From JAAXIE01 sp965263155 (lineage in GTDB: Bacteria > Chloroflexota > Dehalococcoidia > Lucifugimonadales > JAAXIE01), in contig OZ253586.1 in NCBI GenBank assembly GCA_965263155.1, positions 248,001 through 312,000 of the forward strand: a DNA stretch of 64,000 nt. The letters are read 5' to 3'. A model generated the notes under the pieces. That model was not told where the DNA came from, did not search any database, and was given only the letters and a program-made list of their open reading frames with translations. The first letter of the stretch is position 1, and each line of letters begins with the position of its first letter. Position numbers and translations under genes: made by a program. Below are positions 17,718 to 26,894 of this stretch, one piece after another.

Positions 17718-20284
17718 GGCTTTTCTTCGTCTAGTAGCGGGTTCTCCGGTTCAGAGCGCGAATCGGACTCATCGTGCTCCTGTGTCGTGCCTAGCGCAGT
17801 GGTCCCCTCGCCAAAGAAGAACCCCCTTATGGCGATGCTGTAGCGCTGGTACACAAGCCCGGTGCCCAGGAGCAGCGCCCCTAGGGTCACGAAGGCGGCA
17901 ACCCGGTAACCTTGCTCCAAAAGGAACACATCGAAGACGAATAGCTTGATAACCGGTATGCCCAGCAGCATCATGCCGGCCAGCCTGACCTTACTGGACC
18001 GCAGAGCGATTCCGGCTGCGATTACTCCAATGGCATAGACGGCCCAGAGCACCGTCAGCGAAAGGTGCTTGGCGCTGAGATAGTCCCCTCCAAGTGCGAC
18101 CTCACGGCTGTCGAAGTAGTGGACGATTTCCTGACTCAAGGCCCATACCACAACCACATTGAGGGCCACCACCAAGCCCGTGAATACGTAGTTCTCCCAT
18201 TCAGGCAGCCGGGACCGCTCGCGCCGGAACCAGTATGCTAGTGCCAAGAGCGCCCCCACTACCACCACGACGGCTAGGAAGTGATAGTTCAGGAAGATGA
18301 CGAAGGTCCGTGGGTCCAACTTGACGAGGAAGGTGTCGACCAGCAGCAGCTTTACCACTGCCACCGCCATCAGTCCCAGCCCAGCCCATCTCGCGAGTTG
18401 CACCCGGAGGGCTAGTCCCACGGCGGTCACAACGAAGGCGTACAGGGCAAACATGATGGTGAGGGCCAGATACTTGCCGTTGGTTGCGGTCTGCGAGTCT
18501 AGGAATTCCCTCGCCCACCTAACCCGGTAGTCGAAATAGTCGATAATCTCCATGCTCAAGAGCGTCAATGTAAGCACGTTGGCAATCAACAAGAGTGAAG
18601 GGGTAGCGTATCGCTCCCATTCCTCCGTCGCTCGGCCCCGTGCCCGCCAATGGACGCGCGCCAACCAATGGATAGTGCCAGCAATATATAAGGCTGCGAC
18701 TACCGCCGCGAATACCGGGACCCTCTCGTTGAGAAGCAGCCTGAAACTCTCCAAGTCCAACCGAGCGTCGAACAAAAGAAGGTTGCCCACGGCTAGGGCC
18801 AAGACTCCCAGCCCGAACGTGCGTACCGGCCACCGGCCCAGCAGGAACCCAGCCCCGACCAACGCGACACCCTCGCCAGCCCAAGCTACGGTCAGCCAAT
18901 AGTCGCTGAACTGAAGCGGGGCGGAGACGGTCAGGAAAACCATCGCCACCGGCAAGGCCATCAAGGCCATATCCGAGGCACCGCCGGACCGCTTGACGGA
19001 CGCATAGGCCAGCAGCCCATGGAAGGTGGCCAACCCCAAACCAATCAAGCCGAACCAAGCCTCATAGTCATCCCACAATATGGCGAATGTGAGTCCGAAG
19101 AAACCGGCTGCGTTGACGGCCACCAGTGCCATGTCGAGCGGGCCAGGGACTCTCTTCCAAATGAGGTGGAAGAGAGTGGTCGCGCCCGCAAACACCAGAA
19201 ATACCCCTGTTAATGCGCCCTGAATCAGAACAGGTTGATAGTCGGGGAACTCGTTCAGCCAGTAGGCGAAGAGGCCGTAGGAGCCAACCCATCCCAGCAG
19301 CGTGAACCACCGCCAGTTGCGGAAGGTCGACACTCCCAGAATCCCAAGATCCACCAAAAGGATGTAGACCAGAACCAGTCTGACATCAGGCAGGCTGGGA
19401 CCCAGTAGTAGAGGCGAGAGAAACGCTCCGACGATTCCCAGCACGGCGATTACAACCGATTCGTACCGCAGGGCCAGCAACCCCGCCAGGGCCACCACTA
19501 CGGCCAGAAACAGGAACGCCCATTCGGGCTGGAGCAACTCGTAGAGGCCGTAGGAGGCATAAATCGCTAGGTAGAGGATGGCGGCTCCGGCGGCCGTCAC
19601 GGGTTGAGACCAGCGGGGCACGCGCCGGGAGGTGTATTCGCCAGCGCCCAGCATGGCCAGTCCCATTCCGACGCCCAAGCCGACCCGTCCGGTGTCGCCG
19701 ATCCAGTTGTTGTCGAAGGCGAGTTTCAGGAAGAAGCCGATACCCACAACCAAAGCCACTGCCCCAATGATGGCAATCCAGTTCCGGCCCAGCACCTGCT
19801 CCCAATCGATGGTAGCAATAGAAGGTCGGGAGTAGCGGGGTGCTGGCCCATCGGGCCAAGCGCTTGGAGGAACGGCACCGGTGTCCGACATGGGGCTTTC
19901 CGCCATTGGCTGGTCACTGGAAAAGCCCGAGGTGGGTGCTTGTGATGGAGCTGAGGGCGCGGCGGCTCGCGGAGGGTTCGGTTGCGGTGGGGTTGGGGCT
20001 CTCTGCGGGGCGTCTGGGCTGGGCTCGGTGGCTTGGGCTGGTAGGCCCGCATTGCTTTCTAACTGTGATATTCGGTCCCCGAGCCGTTGGAGGAGCGCCC
20101 CAGCCTCGCGGAGCTCACTGCGCGTTTGGGCCAGTTCCGCAAGAAATACATCTCGCTCTTCGCCCCCTGCCGGAACTTCCTCGTCTGGCGCGTTGACGTT
20201 GGCTAGATTGAAGCCGCATCTGGTGCAGAAGGAGTGGGTGTCCGGGTTTACCTGCTGGCAATTGGGGCAAGTGATTTCGTTCAA
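17714..20284 (-). CDS. DUF2339 multi-pass membrane protein with N-terminal zinc ribbon
   Basis: An 856-residue integral membrane protein of unknown function. Residues 5-25 form a zinc ribbon (CPNCQQVNPDTHSFCTRCGF). A helical, possibly coiled-coil stretch follows (residues 45-80), then a proline- and alanine-rich linker to about residue 150. After ATIDWEQVLGRNWIAIIGAV begin some 20 or more hydrophobic helices, the hallmark of DUF2339. The C-terminal tail is charged. It stands alone between glcF (convergent) and the aminotransferase gene. The family lacks an established role; a part in envelope or transport processes would be speculation. Confidence 0.85.
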   Translation of the reverse strand: MNEITCPNCQQVNPDTHSFCTRCGFNLANVNAPDEEVPAGGEERDVFLAELAQTRSELREAGALLQRLGDRISQLESNAGLPAQATEPSPDAPQRAPTPPQPNPPRAAAPSAPSQAPTSGFSSDQPMAESPMSDTGAVPPSAWPDGPAPRYSRPSIATIDWEQVLGRNWIAIIGAVALVVGIGFFLKLAFDNNWIGDTGRVGLGVGMGLAMLGAGEYTSRRVPRWSQPVTAAGAAILYLAIYASYGLYELLQPEWAFLFLAVVVALAGLLALRYESVVIAVLGIVGAFLSPLLLGPSLPDVRLVLVYILLVDLGILGVSTFRNWRWFTLLGWVGSYGLFAYWLNEFPDYQPVLIQGALTGVFLVFAGATTLFHLIWKRVPGPLDMALVAVNAAGFFGLTFAILWDDYEAWFGLIGLGLATFHGLLAYASVKRSGGASDMALMALPVAMVFLTVSAPLQFSDYWLTVAWAGEGVALVGAGFLLGRWPVRTFGLGVLALAVGNLLLFDARLDLESFRLLLNERVPVFAAVVAALYIAGTIHWLARVHWRARGRATEEWERYATPSLLLIANVLTLTLLSMEIIDYFDYRVRWAREFLDSQTATNGKYLALTIMFALYAFVVTAVGLALRVQLARWAGLGLMAVAVVKLLLVDTFLVKLDPRTFVIFLNYHFLAVVVVVGALLALAYWFRRERSRLPEWENYVFTGLVVALNVVVVWALSQEIVHYFDSREVALGGDYLSAKHLSLTVLWAVYAIGVIAAGIALRSSKVRLAGMMLLGIPVIKLFVFDVFLLEQGYRVAAFVTLGALLLGTGLVYQRYSIAIRGFFFGEGTTALGTTQEHDESDSRSEPENPLLDEEKP

Positions 20285-20509
20285 CGCTTGTCCCCGCTTC
20301 TGGATTCAAGGTCTCAGCCGGACTGTAACACCTCGGCTCCTCCAAGACTCGAACTAGAATCATGCGGGTTGAGGCCGGTTACACGCGGAAAGACGGGCGC
20401 ACTGCCAGCTTGTCATGCTAGTGCGAGGGCCAATGGAGCCCCACGCCTCCAGTCAAGACCGCGGGCAGGTCGCTGCAGGCACCGCTGGCTTCCTAAGATG
20501 GCAGTCGAC

Positions 20510-21715
20510 TTAGGAGGCTTCTCCAAGTGAGGCTGAGGCCACCAGCGAGCGCTGGGCAGCGGCTACACTAGCTCCGGGTTCAACGAGGAAGCCCTCGCCG
20601 GGGAGGATGCGCTCCAAGGCCGAGAGCAGGGCTAGGACGTTGGGCTCGCGGCAGGAATCACCCATGAGGCCGATGCGCCAGATGCGCCCGCGAGTGTCGC
20701 CCAGCCCGCCCGCAATCTCGATGTTGTAGTCCTCTAGCAGGCGGGTGCGTACCTTGGCGTCCTCCACGCCGTCTGGTATGACAGCAGTGGTCAGGGGATC
20801 GAGGCGGTGGGCTGGGTCGGCGAACAGGGCGATTCCCATGGCTTCCAGCCCTGCCCGCAGGGCCCTTGCGCATCGGGCGTGACGCTCGATGCGGTTCTCC
20901 AGCCCCTCCTCCACCATCATCCGCAGTGCCTCTCGCAATGCGTACATCATGGAGATGGGCGTGGTGTGGTGATAGGCGCGAGTACTGGACCAGTAGGTCT
21001 CCAAGTCGGCCATGCCGAGGTAGTAGCTCTGTACCGGAGTCTCCCGGTTGCGCATTGCATCAGTGGCCCGCGGTCCGAGAGTGATGGGCGCTAGGCCCGG
21101 GGGCGCGCCCACGCACTTCTGAGTGGCGCTGTAGCAGATGTCCACATCCCAGGCGTCCACCGCAACCTCCGCGCCCCCCAAGGAGGACACAGTGTCAGCA
21201 ATGATCAAGGCGTCGTGGCGGTGTGCCAAGGCGCAAAGCTCTTCCAACGGGGAGAGAACGCCGGTGGAGGTCTCCCCGTGGACCACGCCCAACAGCTTCA
21301 CATGGGAGTGTCGCTTCAGTTCCTCCTCCACCACGTCCGGGTCGATGGCGGTGCCCAGGGGGAACTCGATTGTGTGCACGTCGGCCCCGCAACGACGGGC
21401 GATCTCGGCCATGCGCCGGCCGAAGAAGCCGTTGATGGTGATGACCGCCGTGTCACCCCGCTCTAGCACGTTGCACAGCGAGGCTTCCATGCCTCCGGTT
21501 CCAGTGGAGGACAGGGGAAGGGTCATCTTGTTGGACGTCCGGAAGAGGCGGCACAGCATGTCGAACACATCGTCCATGCACTTGAAGAATACCGGGTCCA
21601 AGTGGCCCAAGACCGGCTGGGTCATGGCTTGCAGCACCTGGGGGTTGACGCTGCTGGGCCCGGGCCCCAGCAGAAGCCTCTGTGGGGGCCTGAACTCTTC
21701 CACGAGATCGCTCAT
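20510..21715 (-). CDS. Alanine/serine-glyoxylate aminotransferase family protein (class V)
   Basis: A 401-residue pyridoxal-phosphate enzyme of aminotransferase class V, most like alanine-glyoxylate or serine-glyoxylate aminotransferases that turn glyoxylate into glycine. The N-terminus LLLGPGPSSVNPQVLQAM is typical, the phosphate-binding SSTGTGGMEASLCN follows, VHGETSTGV and ADTVSSLGG sit in the cofactor pocket, and the Schiff-base lysine is in SATQKCVGAPPGL. A C-terminal tail of about 25 residues goes beyond the usual end. Glycolate oxidase 3 kb away would supply glyoxylate, so the two could form a route from glycolate to glycine; this is inference. Confidence 0.88.
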   Translation of the reverse strand: MSDLVEEFRPPQRLLLGPGPSSVNPQVLQAMTQPVLGHLDPVFFKCMDDVFDMLCRLFRTSNKMTLPLSSTGTGGMEASLCNVLERGDTAVITINGFFGRRMAEIARRCGADVHTIEFPLGTAIDPDVVEEELKRHSHVKLLGVVHGETSTGVLSPLEELCALAHRHDALIIADTVSSLGGAEVAVDAWDVDICYSATQKCVGAPPGLAPITLGPRATDAMRNRETPVQSYYLGMADLETYWSSTRAYHHTTPISMMYALREALRMMVEEGLENRIERHARCARALRAGLEAMGIALFADPAHRLDPLTTAVIPDGVEDAKVRTRLLEDYNIEIAGGLGDTRGRIWRIGLMGDSCREPNVLALLSALERILPGEGFLVEPGASVAAAQRSLVASASLGEAS

Positions 21716-21904
21716 CTACTAAACCTCTGTCTAACTCACTTCCCACTCAATAGGGGAAGGTCAGGATTGGGGTCAGAGTGCTGGCTCTCCGGCTCGCAAC
21801 CCGCCAGACCCGCCCCGATTCCGGCTTTCGCCAGATGAGAGCGGGAGCGGGCCGCTTACTTTTACTATGCTGCACGCTGGAATCCACGGGTTGTACGTGT
21901 TGGC

Positions 21905-22702
21905 CTACAGAGCGGGTGACGCGCCGCCGTCGAGGTTCAGGGCAACGCCGTTGACGAAGCTGGAACGTGCTGAAGCCATGAAGGCAATGACGTCTCCAGC
22001 CTCGTCCGGCTCACCCACGCGTCCCAATGGGATATTCTGGTTGCGGGCGCCACGGGCCCACACGTCTTCTAAGGTCAGGTTGGGGTCGTCGCCCTTCAGC
22101 CGGTCATAGCGGCGCTCCATCTGGCCGCTCTTTATCAAACCGATGCAGATGGAGTTGACGGTGATGTTGTCCTTGCCCAAGTCCTTGGACAGCGCCTTGG
22201 TGATAGCGTTGCCAGCGGCCCGCGAGGCGGCGGTAGGCATTGAGCTCGCGCCGGGTGTCTTGGAACCGATGTTGGTGACATTGATAATGCGACCCCCACC
22301 TGCCTGTCTCAGGTGGGGTATGACCAAGCGAGAGAAGCGGATGGAGGCCCACACTTTGAGATCGAGGTCCGCCTCCCACTGCTCGTCGGTGATGTCCTCG
22401 AAGGGCATGGCCGCGGAAGACCCGGCGTTGTTTACCAAGATGTCCAGCCGTCCGAAGTGGTCGACGGTCGATTGGACGGTGCGCTCGATGTCCTCGGCCT
22501 TAGTGACGTCGGCTTGTATGGGAAGCACCTGTGCCCCCGTCTTCTCGCGGACCTCTATGGCAGCCTCTTCCAGCACCTCGCCGCGTCGGGCGCAGATGGC
22601 CACATGAGCGCCCTCCCGACCCATGCTGATGGCCGATGCCCGGCCAATGCCATAGCTGCCACCCGTAATCAGGGCTACCTTTCCGGTCAGTCCCAAATCC
22701 AT
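21905..22702 (-). CDS. Short-chain dehydrogenase/reductase
   Basis: A 265-residue classical SDR oxidoreductase using NAD(P). The cofactor loop is TGGSYGIGRA at residues 14-23, NNAGSSAA follows the fourth strand, and the C-terminal LNLDGGASPAL is typical. At the catalytic site the usual serine-tyrosine-lysine triad is not evident: after NIGSKTPGASSMPTAASRAAGN I cannot find YxxxK, and the expected tyrosine appears replaced within PTAASRAAG. The gene may therefore be non-canonical in mechanism. It is 59 bases downstream of nnr on the same strand. The substrate is unknown. Confidence 0.82.
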   Translation of the reverse strand: MDLGLTGKVALITGGSYGIGRASAISMGREGAHVAICARRGEVLEEAAIEVREKTGAQVLPIQADVTKAEDIERTVQSTVDHFGRLDILVNNAGSSAAMPFEDITDEQWEADLDLKVWASIRFSRLVIPHLRQAGGGRIINVTNIGSKTPGASSMPTAASRAAGNAITKALSKDLGKDNITVNSICIGLIKSGQMERRYDRLKGDDPNLTLEDVWARGARNQNIPLGRVGEPDEAGDVIAFMASARSSFVNGVALNLDGGASPAL

Positions 22703-22761
22703 AGTTGCAAGCTCCTTGTACAGATAGTGAAATCATTCTCAAAACTGGCGGTATTATACAC

Positions 22762-24348
22762 CTAGAAGCCAGTCGACGCGGCGGCTGCCGCCAGCCGCTG
22801 TACCACCGCAGGCAGCTTGGGCAGCAGGTCCGAGGCCAACATGCCAGCCTCGCCCAGTTCGGCCCGCACATCTTCGGCTGCCATGCCGTGCAGGTAGACT
22901 CCCGCCAAGGCCGCGTCGACGGGGGCTACGCCTTGGGCTAGCAGGCCGACGATGATGCCCGACAGCACGTCGCCCGTGCCTCCGGAGGCCAAGCCCGGAT
23001 TCGTGAAGGGGCTCATATAGCAGCGGCCATCCTCGGAAGCCACCACTGTGTAGGCACCCTTCAGAACCACTGTCGTTCCCCATTTAGCCGCGTACTCTTT
23101 GGCCACCTCCACCCGTTGCTCCTGCACCTCCGCGGGGGTGAGGCCGGTCAGGGTTGCCATCTCGCCGGGATGGGGCGTCAGGACCAAGGGGTGGGAGCCT
23201 GCCTGCCACCAGCGCGGGATGGTGGAGAGGTTGTTGAGGCCGTCAGCGTCGATGAGCAGTGGGCAGGAACGGGCACTCGTTGCCGTCAGTAGTTCTTGCA
23301 GCAATTCTGCCCCGCCGTCGCTGCGTCCCATGCCACAGCCGATGGCTATAGCATCATAGCGGGAGAGTAGGTCGCGGCAGGCGTTGACGGAGGCTGCGCA
23401 CAGGCGCCCCTCTGCGTCTTCCGGCAGAGGCAGATGAATCACCTCGCTGAGCTTGGAGGCCAGCATCGAGTGGATGCCCTCAGGCGCCGCCACGGTCACC
23501 AGACCTGGCCCCACACGGGCAGCCGCCTGCGAGGCGAGGTAGGCTGCCCCTACGAAGTGGCGCGAGCCGCCCATCAAGAGGGCATGGCCAAAGGTGCCTT
23601 TGTGCGAGTCCAGAGGACGTCGGGGAAGGCGCGTGGCTGCGGCCTGCGCCGTCATCAGCTCCAAGGTCAGCTCGCCGGCCATGCCCTCCACTGCGGCTTC
23701 AGGGATGCCGATGTCCAACACCTCCAACCATCCCACACTCTCGGCGCCGGGGAAGCGGAACTGGCCAACCTTGGGGAATCCCAAGGCGGCCGTCACGTTC
23801 GCTTGGGGACAGGCAGGATCGACTTGTCCGGTGTCAGAATCCAAACCCGAGGGCAGGTCCAGTGCAAGCACTTGTAAGGAGGCTCGAAAGGCACGCACAT
23901 CCCGCAAGACTGTCATCGCCTCGCGCAATAGTCCCTCCATGGGACGCGCCCGTCCCGTTCCCAGCACAGCGTCGATCACCAAGGCGCAAACGGCAAGATC
24001 GTGTTGTAGTCGCAGGAGATAGGCTTCGTCGGTAATGTCGTGGAGGAAGATTCCCTCGTGCAGGGCAAGCTCCCGCTTGGGGTCGCTCTGGAGGCGCCGT
24101 CCTAGGACATGGGCGGAGACCTGCGCTCCCCACCGCTGCAGGTGACGGGCTGCCACAAACCCGTCGGCGCCATTGTTCCCCGGCCCTACGAGTACAACGA
24201 TGCGCCGCCCAGCGGCGCCACCCAGTAGTGAGCGGGCGCATTGTGCAACCGCAAGCCCCGCCCGCTCCATCAGGTCGTCGAGGCTGACTCCCAGGGGGAT
24301 GCAGGCCTGCTCCAAGCGCCTCATCTGATCGGCGGTGACGATTTTCAT
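22762..24348 (-). CDS. nnr: Bifunctional NAD(P)H-hydrate repair enzyme (epimerase + dehydratase)
   Basis: A 528-residue fusion that repairs hydrated NAD(P)H. The N-terminal epimerase domain (NnrE, residues 1-215) contains ERAGLAVAQ and VGPGNNGADGFVAARHL. The C-terminal ADP-dependent dehydratase domain (NnrD, from about 230) contains HKGTFGHALLMGGS, LTPHPGEMATLTG, VVLKGAYTVV and the phosphate loop NPGLASGGTGDVLSG. Length and order match the standard bifunctional form. It starts 10 bases after acpS, the pairing found in many bacteria, probably as one transcript. Confidence 0.95.
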   Translation of the reverse strand: MKIVTADQMRRLEQACIPLGVSLDDLMERAGLAVAQCARSLLGGAAGRRIVVLVGPGNNGADGFVAARHLQRWGAQVSAHVLGRRLQSDPKRELALHEGIFLHDITDEAYLLRLQHDLAVCALVIDAVLGTGRARPMEGLLREAMTVLRDVRAFRASLQVLALDLPSGLDSDTGQVDPACPQANVTAALGFPKVGQFRFPGAESVGWLEVLDIGIPEAAVEGMAGELTLELMTAQAAATRLPRRPLDSHKGTFGHALLMGGSRHFVGAAYLASQAAARVGPGLVTVAAPEGIHSMLASKLSEVIHLPLPEDAEGRLCAASVNACRDLLSRYDAIAIGCGMGRSDGGAELLQELLTATSARSCPLLIDADGLNNLSTIPRWWQAGSHPLVLTPHPGEMATLTGLTPAEVQEQRVEVAKEYAAKWGTTVVLKGAYTVVASEDGRCYMSPFTNPGLASGGTGDVLSGIIVGLLAQGVAPVDAALAGVYLHGMAAEDVRAELGEAGMLASDLLPKLPAVVQRLAAAAASTGF

Positions 24349-24358
24349 CGGCGCAGCT

Positions 24359-24733
24359 TCACGATATGGGCTCAGAGTGGCCTACCACCATCGCTACGGC
24401 ATTGCCCTTAGTGTGGGACATGCTCAAGGCTAAGTGAGAGAGGCCCAAGGACTCGAAGCGTTTCAAGGCGCGGCCAGTGAGGCGCAGTGAGGGTGCCCCA
24501 CTGCGGGCCCGTACCACCTCAATATCCTTCCAGCCGACGCCACGTACGCCAGTGCCCAAGGCCTTCATGGTGGCTTCTTTGGCAGCGAACCGCGCCGCCA
24601 AGTTGGGGGCGCGGCCCTTGCAATAGGCCTGCTCGCCCTCGGTGAAGATGCGGTCCAAGAAGCGCTGCCCCCATCGGTCCAGCACCTGCTGCACCCGCGT
24701 CACCTCGATGATATCTACTCCGGTGGTCAGCAT
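24359..24733 (-). CDS. acpS: Holo-[acyl-carrier-protein] synthase
   Basis: A 124-residue phosphopantetheinyl transferase that loads coenzyme A-derived phosphopantetheine onto acyl carrier protein. The signature TGVDIIEVTRV with the magnesium aspartate is at residues 4-14, and LAARFAAKEATMKALGTG carries the catalytic glutamate and lysine. The C-terminal LSMSHTKGNAVAMVV is also conserved. Length is normal. It leads a likely acpS-nnr operon on the minus strand; the 236-base upstream region holds a dispersed palindrome but no clear promoter. Confidence 0.95.
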   Translation of the reverse strand: MLTTGVDIIEVTRVQQVLDRWGQRFLDRIFTEGEQAYCKGRAPNLAARFAAKEATMKALGTGVRGVGWKDIEVVRARSGAPSLRLTGRALKRFESLGLSHLALSMSHTKGNAVAMVVGHSEPIS

Positions 24734-24787
24734 AAGGCGTGGATTGGTGCCTGCTCAGAGTTGATGAACCGTGTCAGCGACCTCAGC

Positions 24788-24814
24788 GTCATTCCGGCGA
24801 AAGCCGGAATCCAG
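24788..24814. repeat. Dispersed palindromic repeat, copy 2
   Basis: GTCATTCCGGCGAAAGCCGGAATCCAG: arms ATTCCGGC/GCCGGAAT enclose GAAA. Same unit as at 13.45 kb but with perfect 8-base arms. It lies upstream of acpS in an otherwise empty 236-base gap. Confidence 0.75.
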
Positions 24815-24969
24815 CCATCTTTACCATCTGAGCGTTCGCTTGTCACTGCACTTTCTGGATGCCGACTTAAGGCTGGGATTACGGTAAAGTCCAGTCTGGC
24901 TACCTAGCCTCGAGTTGCGTTGATTGCCCTCTTCGCCGTGCTGGTTTAGAGGGTGCCGTTTATAGTCCA

Positions 24970-25392
24970 CTACTGCTCTTGGTGGAAGTTCACCTGCCAG
25001 TTGATGCCGAACTTGTCGGTGAAGGTGCCGAAGTAAGCTCCCCAGAACATGTCCTGCATGGGAAAGGAGACCGAACCTCCATGAGACAGATCCCTGAAGA
25101 TGCGGTCAGCCTCCTCACGGCTTTCAGGGCTGACGGAGATGGAGAAGTTGTTGCCGACGATGCGTGGTGGGCCAAATTGCGATGGAACGTCGCTGCCCAT
25201 GAGCACGGCGGGACCGATGGAGTAAGACACATGCATCACGCCGTCCATCTCTTCTTCGGCAACCCCAAATTCGGGGGGCGCATCCCGGAAGGTCTGGATA
25301 AACGAGAAATCACCGCCGAAGACCGAGCGGTAGAAATCGAACACCTCGCGACAGTTGCCGTTGAAGCTGAGGTATGTGTTAAGCGTCACCAA
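24970..25392 (-). CDS. VOC-fold protein, PhnB-like
   Basis: A 140-residue vicinal-oxygen-chelate protein of the PhnB/3-demethylubiquinone type. It begins VTLNTYLSFNGNCREVFDFYRSVFGGDF, the first beta-alpha-beta unit; the second half has VSPESREEADRIF and ends with FTDKFGINWQVNF, the usual PhnB C-terminus. These proteins may bind metals, but their substrates are mostly unknown, and no function is assigned here. It stands alone and is divergent from folD with about 130 bases between starts. Confidence 0.85.
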   Translation of the reverse strand: MVTLNTYLSFNGNCREVFDFYRSVFGGDFSFIQTFRDAPPEFGVAEEEMDGVMHVSYSIGPAVLMGSDVPSQFGPPRIVGNNFSISVSPESREEADRIFRDLSHGGSVSFPMQDMFWGAYFGTFTDKFGINWQVNFHQEQ

Positions 25393-25466
25393 GTCTCACC
25401 TGCGATAGTTCAGGATGTGCGAGAGCTTATCAGCGCCGGCAGTAAGGCGCAATCCGCATAGCTACG

Positions 25467-25496
25467 TTGAGGCAGCCAAAGAGCCTATGCTATTAT
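25467..25496 (+). promoter_or_regulatory. Promoter candidate for folD
   Basis: TTGAGG (25467-25472) and TATTAT (25491-25496) are separated by 18 bases and lie about 30 bases before the proposed TTG start of folD. Both boxes are near consensus (five or four matches of six). Confidence 0.45.
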
Positions 25497-25523
25497 GCCC
25501 CCCTTGGAAACTTGGAGGCATGC

Positions 25524-26414
25524 TTGGTTAAGTTGCTAGACGGAGCCGAGGCGTCGAAGTCCCTGCGAGCACAGGTAGCTAAGGGCGTGCTGGAGATGCA
25601 GCAGAAGCACCGCGTGACTCCTGGGCTAGCCGCCGTCTTGGTGGGCTACGACCCAGCTTCAGCAGTGTACGTCCGCAACAAGGAGCGGGCCTGTGCCGAG
25701 GTGGGCATCCTCAGCGAGGTGTTACGCTTGGAGCAGGACGCCTCCGAAGAAGAGCTACTGGAGACCGTCGCGAGGCTGAACGCCGACAGCCGTTACCACG
25801 GCATCCTAGTGCAACTTCCACTGCCCGATGCCATAGACCCTCTGCGGGTAGCTGAGTCATTGGACCCCATGAAGGATGTGGATGGCATCCATCCCGCCAA
25901 CCTCGGTCGTCTCCTCGGAGGCACGCCCCGGTTCGTGCCCTGCACCCCAGCAGGTGTGCAGCAGCTTTTGATGCACAACGGCTACGATCCCGATGGCAAG
26001 CATGTGGTCATCTGCGGGCGCAGCCAGATAGTGGGCCTTCCGCTGGCCCAGCTGCTCATGCAAAAGCGGGAGGGGGCTAACGCTACTGTCACTGTCTGTC
26101 ATACCGGCACCGAGGACCTAGCGAGCATCACACGCCAAGCCGACATTCTGGTGGCCGCTATGGGGCAGGCGGGGGCCATTACCGCCGACATGGTGAGCGC
26201 AGGCACAGTCATCGTGGATGTGGGGGTCAACCGCGTACCCGATCCCGATAGCAAGCGGGGCTACCGACTGGCCGGCGACGTGGACTTCGAGGGAGTGTCT
26301 GAGATAGCTGAAGCCATCTCGCCAGTGCCGGGTGGCGTGGGCCCTATGACCATCGCCATGCTGTTGGTGAATACCATCACGGCGGCGCGTTACTCGATTC
26401 ATGGCGTTCACTGA
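25524..26414 (+). CDS. folD: Methylenetetrahydrofolate dehydrogenase/cyclohydrolase FolD
   Basis: A 296-residue bifunctional enzyme interconverting 5,10-methylene-, 5,10-methenyl- and 10-formyl-tetrahydrofolate with NADP. Visible motifs are VGYDPASAVYVRNKERAC with the catalytic lysine, GILVQLPLPD, KDVDGIHPANLG, GRSQIVGLPLAQLL and PGGVGPMTIAMLLVNT. I place the start at TTG 25524, because GGAGG lies 6 bases before it and the protein then opens VKLLDGAEASKSLR as in the family. The frame is open further upstream to 25467, but that part would overlap the promoter candidate. DUF2905 follows 6 bases downstream. Confidence 0.94.
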   Translation: MVKLLDGAEASKSLRAQVAKGVLEMQQKHRVTPGLAAVLVGYDPASAVYVRNKERACAEVGILSEVLRLEQDASEEELLETVARLNADSRYHGILVQLPLPDAIDPLRVAESLDPMKDVDGIHPANLGRLLGGTPRFVPCTPAGVQQLLMHNGYDPDGKHVVICGRSQIVGLPLAQLLMQKREGANATVTVCHTGTEDLASITRQADILVAAMGQAGAITADMVSAGTVIVDVGVNRVPDPDSKRGYRLAGDVDFEGVSEIAEAISPVPGGVGPMTIAMLLVNTITAARYSIHGVH

Positions 26415-26420
26415 GCCAGC

Positions 26421-26651
26421 ATGCTGGGTCTTGATGGCATAGCCAAACTGCTGCTCCTCATGGGAGGGGCCATCGTCCTGTCAGGGGCGGCCCTTTGGCT
26501 GCTGTCCCACCTGCCTTACTTAGGCAAACTGCCCGGCGACATCTTCATCAGCAGGGGCAGCTTCAGCATCTTCATACCCATCCTCACGATGGTCTTGTTA
26601 AGCGTGGTGCTCACCGTGGTCCTGAACCTACTGGCCCGCGTCTTACGCTGA
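26421..26651 (+). CDS. DUF2905 family small membrane protein
   Basis: A 76-residue membrane protein with two hydrophobic helices (about residues 7-28 and 46-70). Between them is the family's conserved loop YLGKLPGDIFISRGSFSIFIPI. DUF2905 proteins are widespread and uncharacterised, and no role is known. It starts 6 bases after the folD stop, so it is probably co-transcribed with folD. Confidence 0.88.
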   Translation: MLGLDGIAKLLLLMGGAIVLSGAALWLLSHLPYLGKLPGDIFISRGSFSIFIPILTMVLLSVVLTVVLNLLARVLR

Positions 26652-26701
26652 CCTTCGACTTGATATGAAAATAGACCCCGACCGAGCCGACAGCCTACCC
26701 C

Positions 26702-26796
26702 GTCATTTCCGCGCCCGCCCCTGTCATTCTCGCGCCTTCTCCCGTCATTCCCGCGCAGGCGGGAATCCACGCCTGCCCCGGACCACGATCCGGGGG
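26702..26796. repeat. Composite palindromic repeat with three 21-base direct repeats
   Basis: GTCATTTCCGCG, GTCATTCTCGCG and GTCATTCCCGCG start at 26702, 26723 and 26744, exactly 21 bases apart. The third forms a hairpin with GCGGGAATCCAC (CCCGC/GCGGG). A second hairpin GCCCCGGA-ccacga-TCCGGGG follows at 26775-26795. The block fills the gap between DUF2905 and queA, and its units recur near 45.9-46.0 kb. Confidence 0.75.
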
Positions 26797-26894
26797 CCCG
26801 GACCGTTGGGCAAGTCGGCACACCATCAGCGCTCCACTTTTCCATCCTCATACTTGGCCCAAAGGGTCCATCGACAACTATCGAGTGTGCGGCC

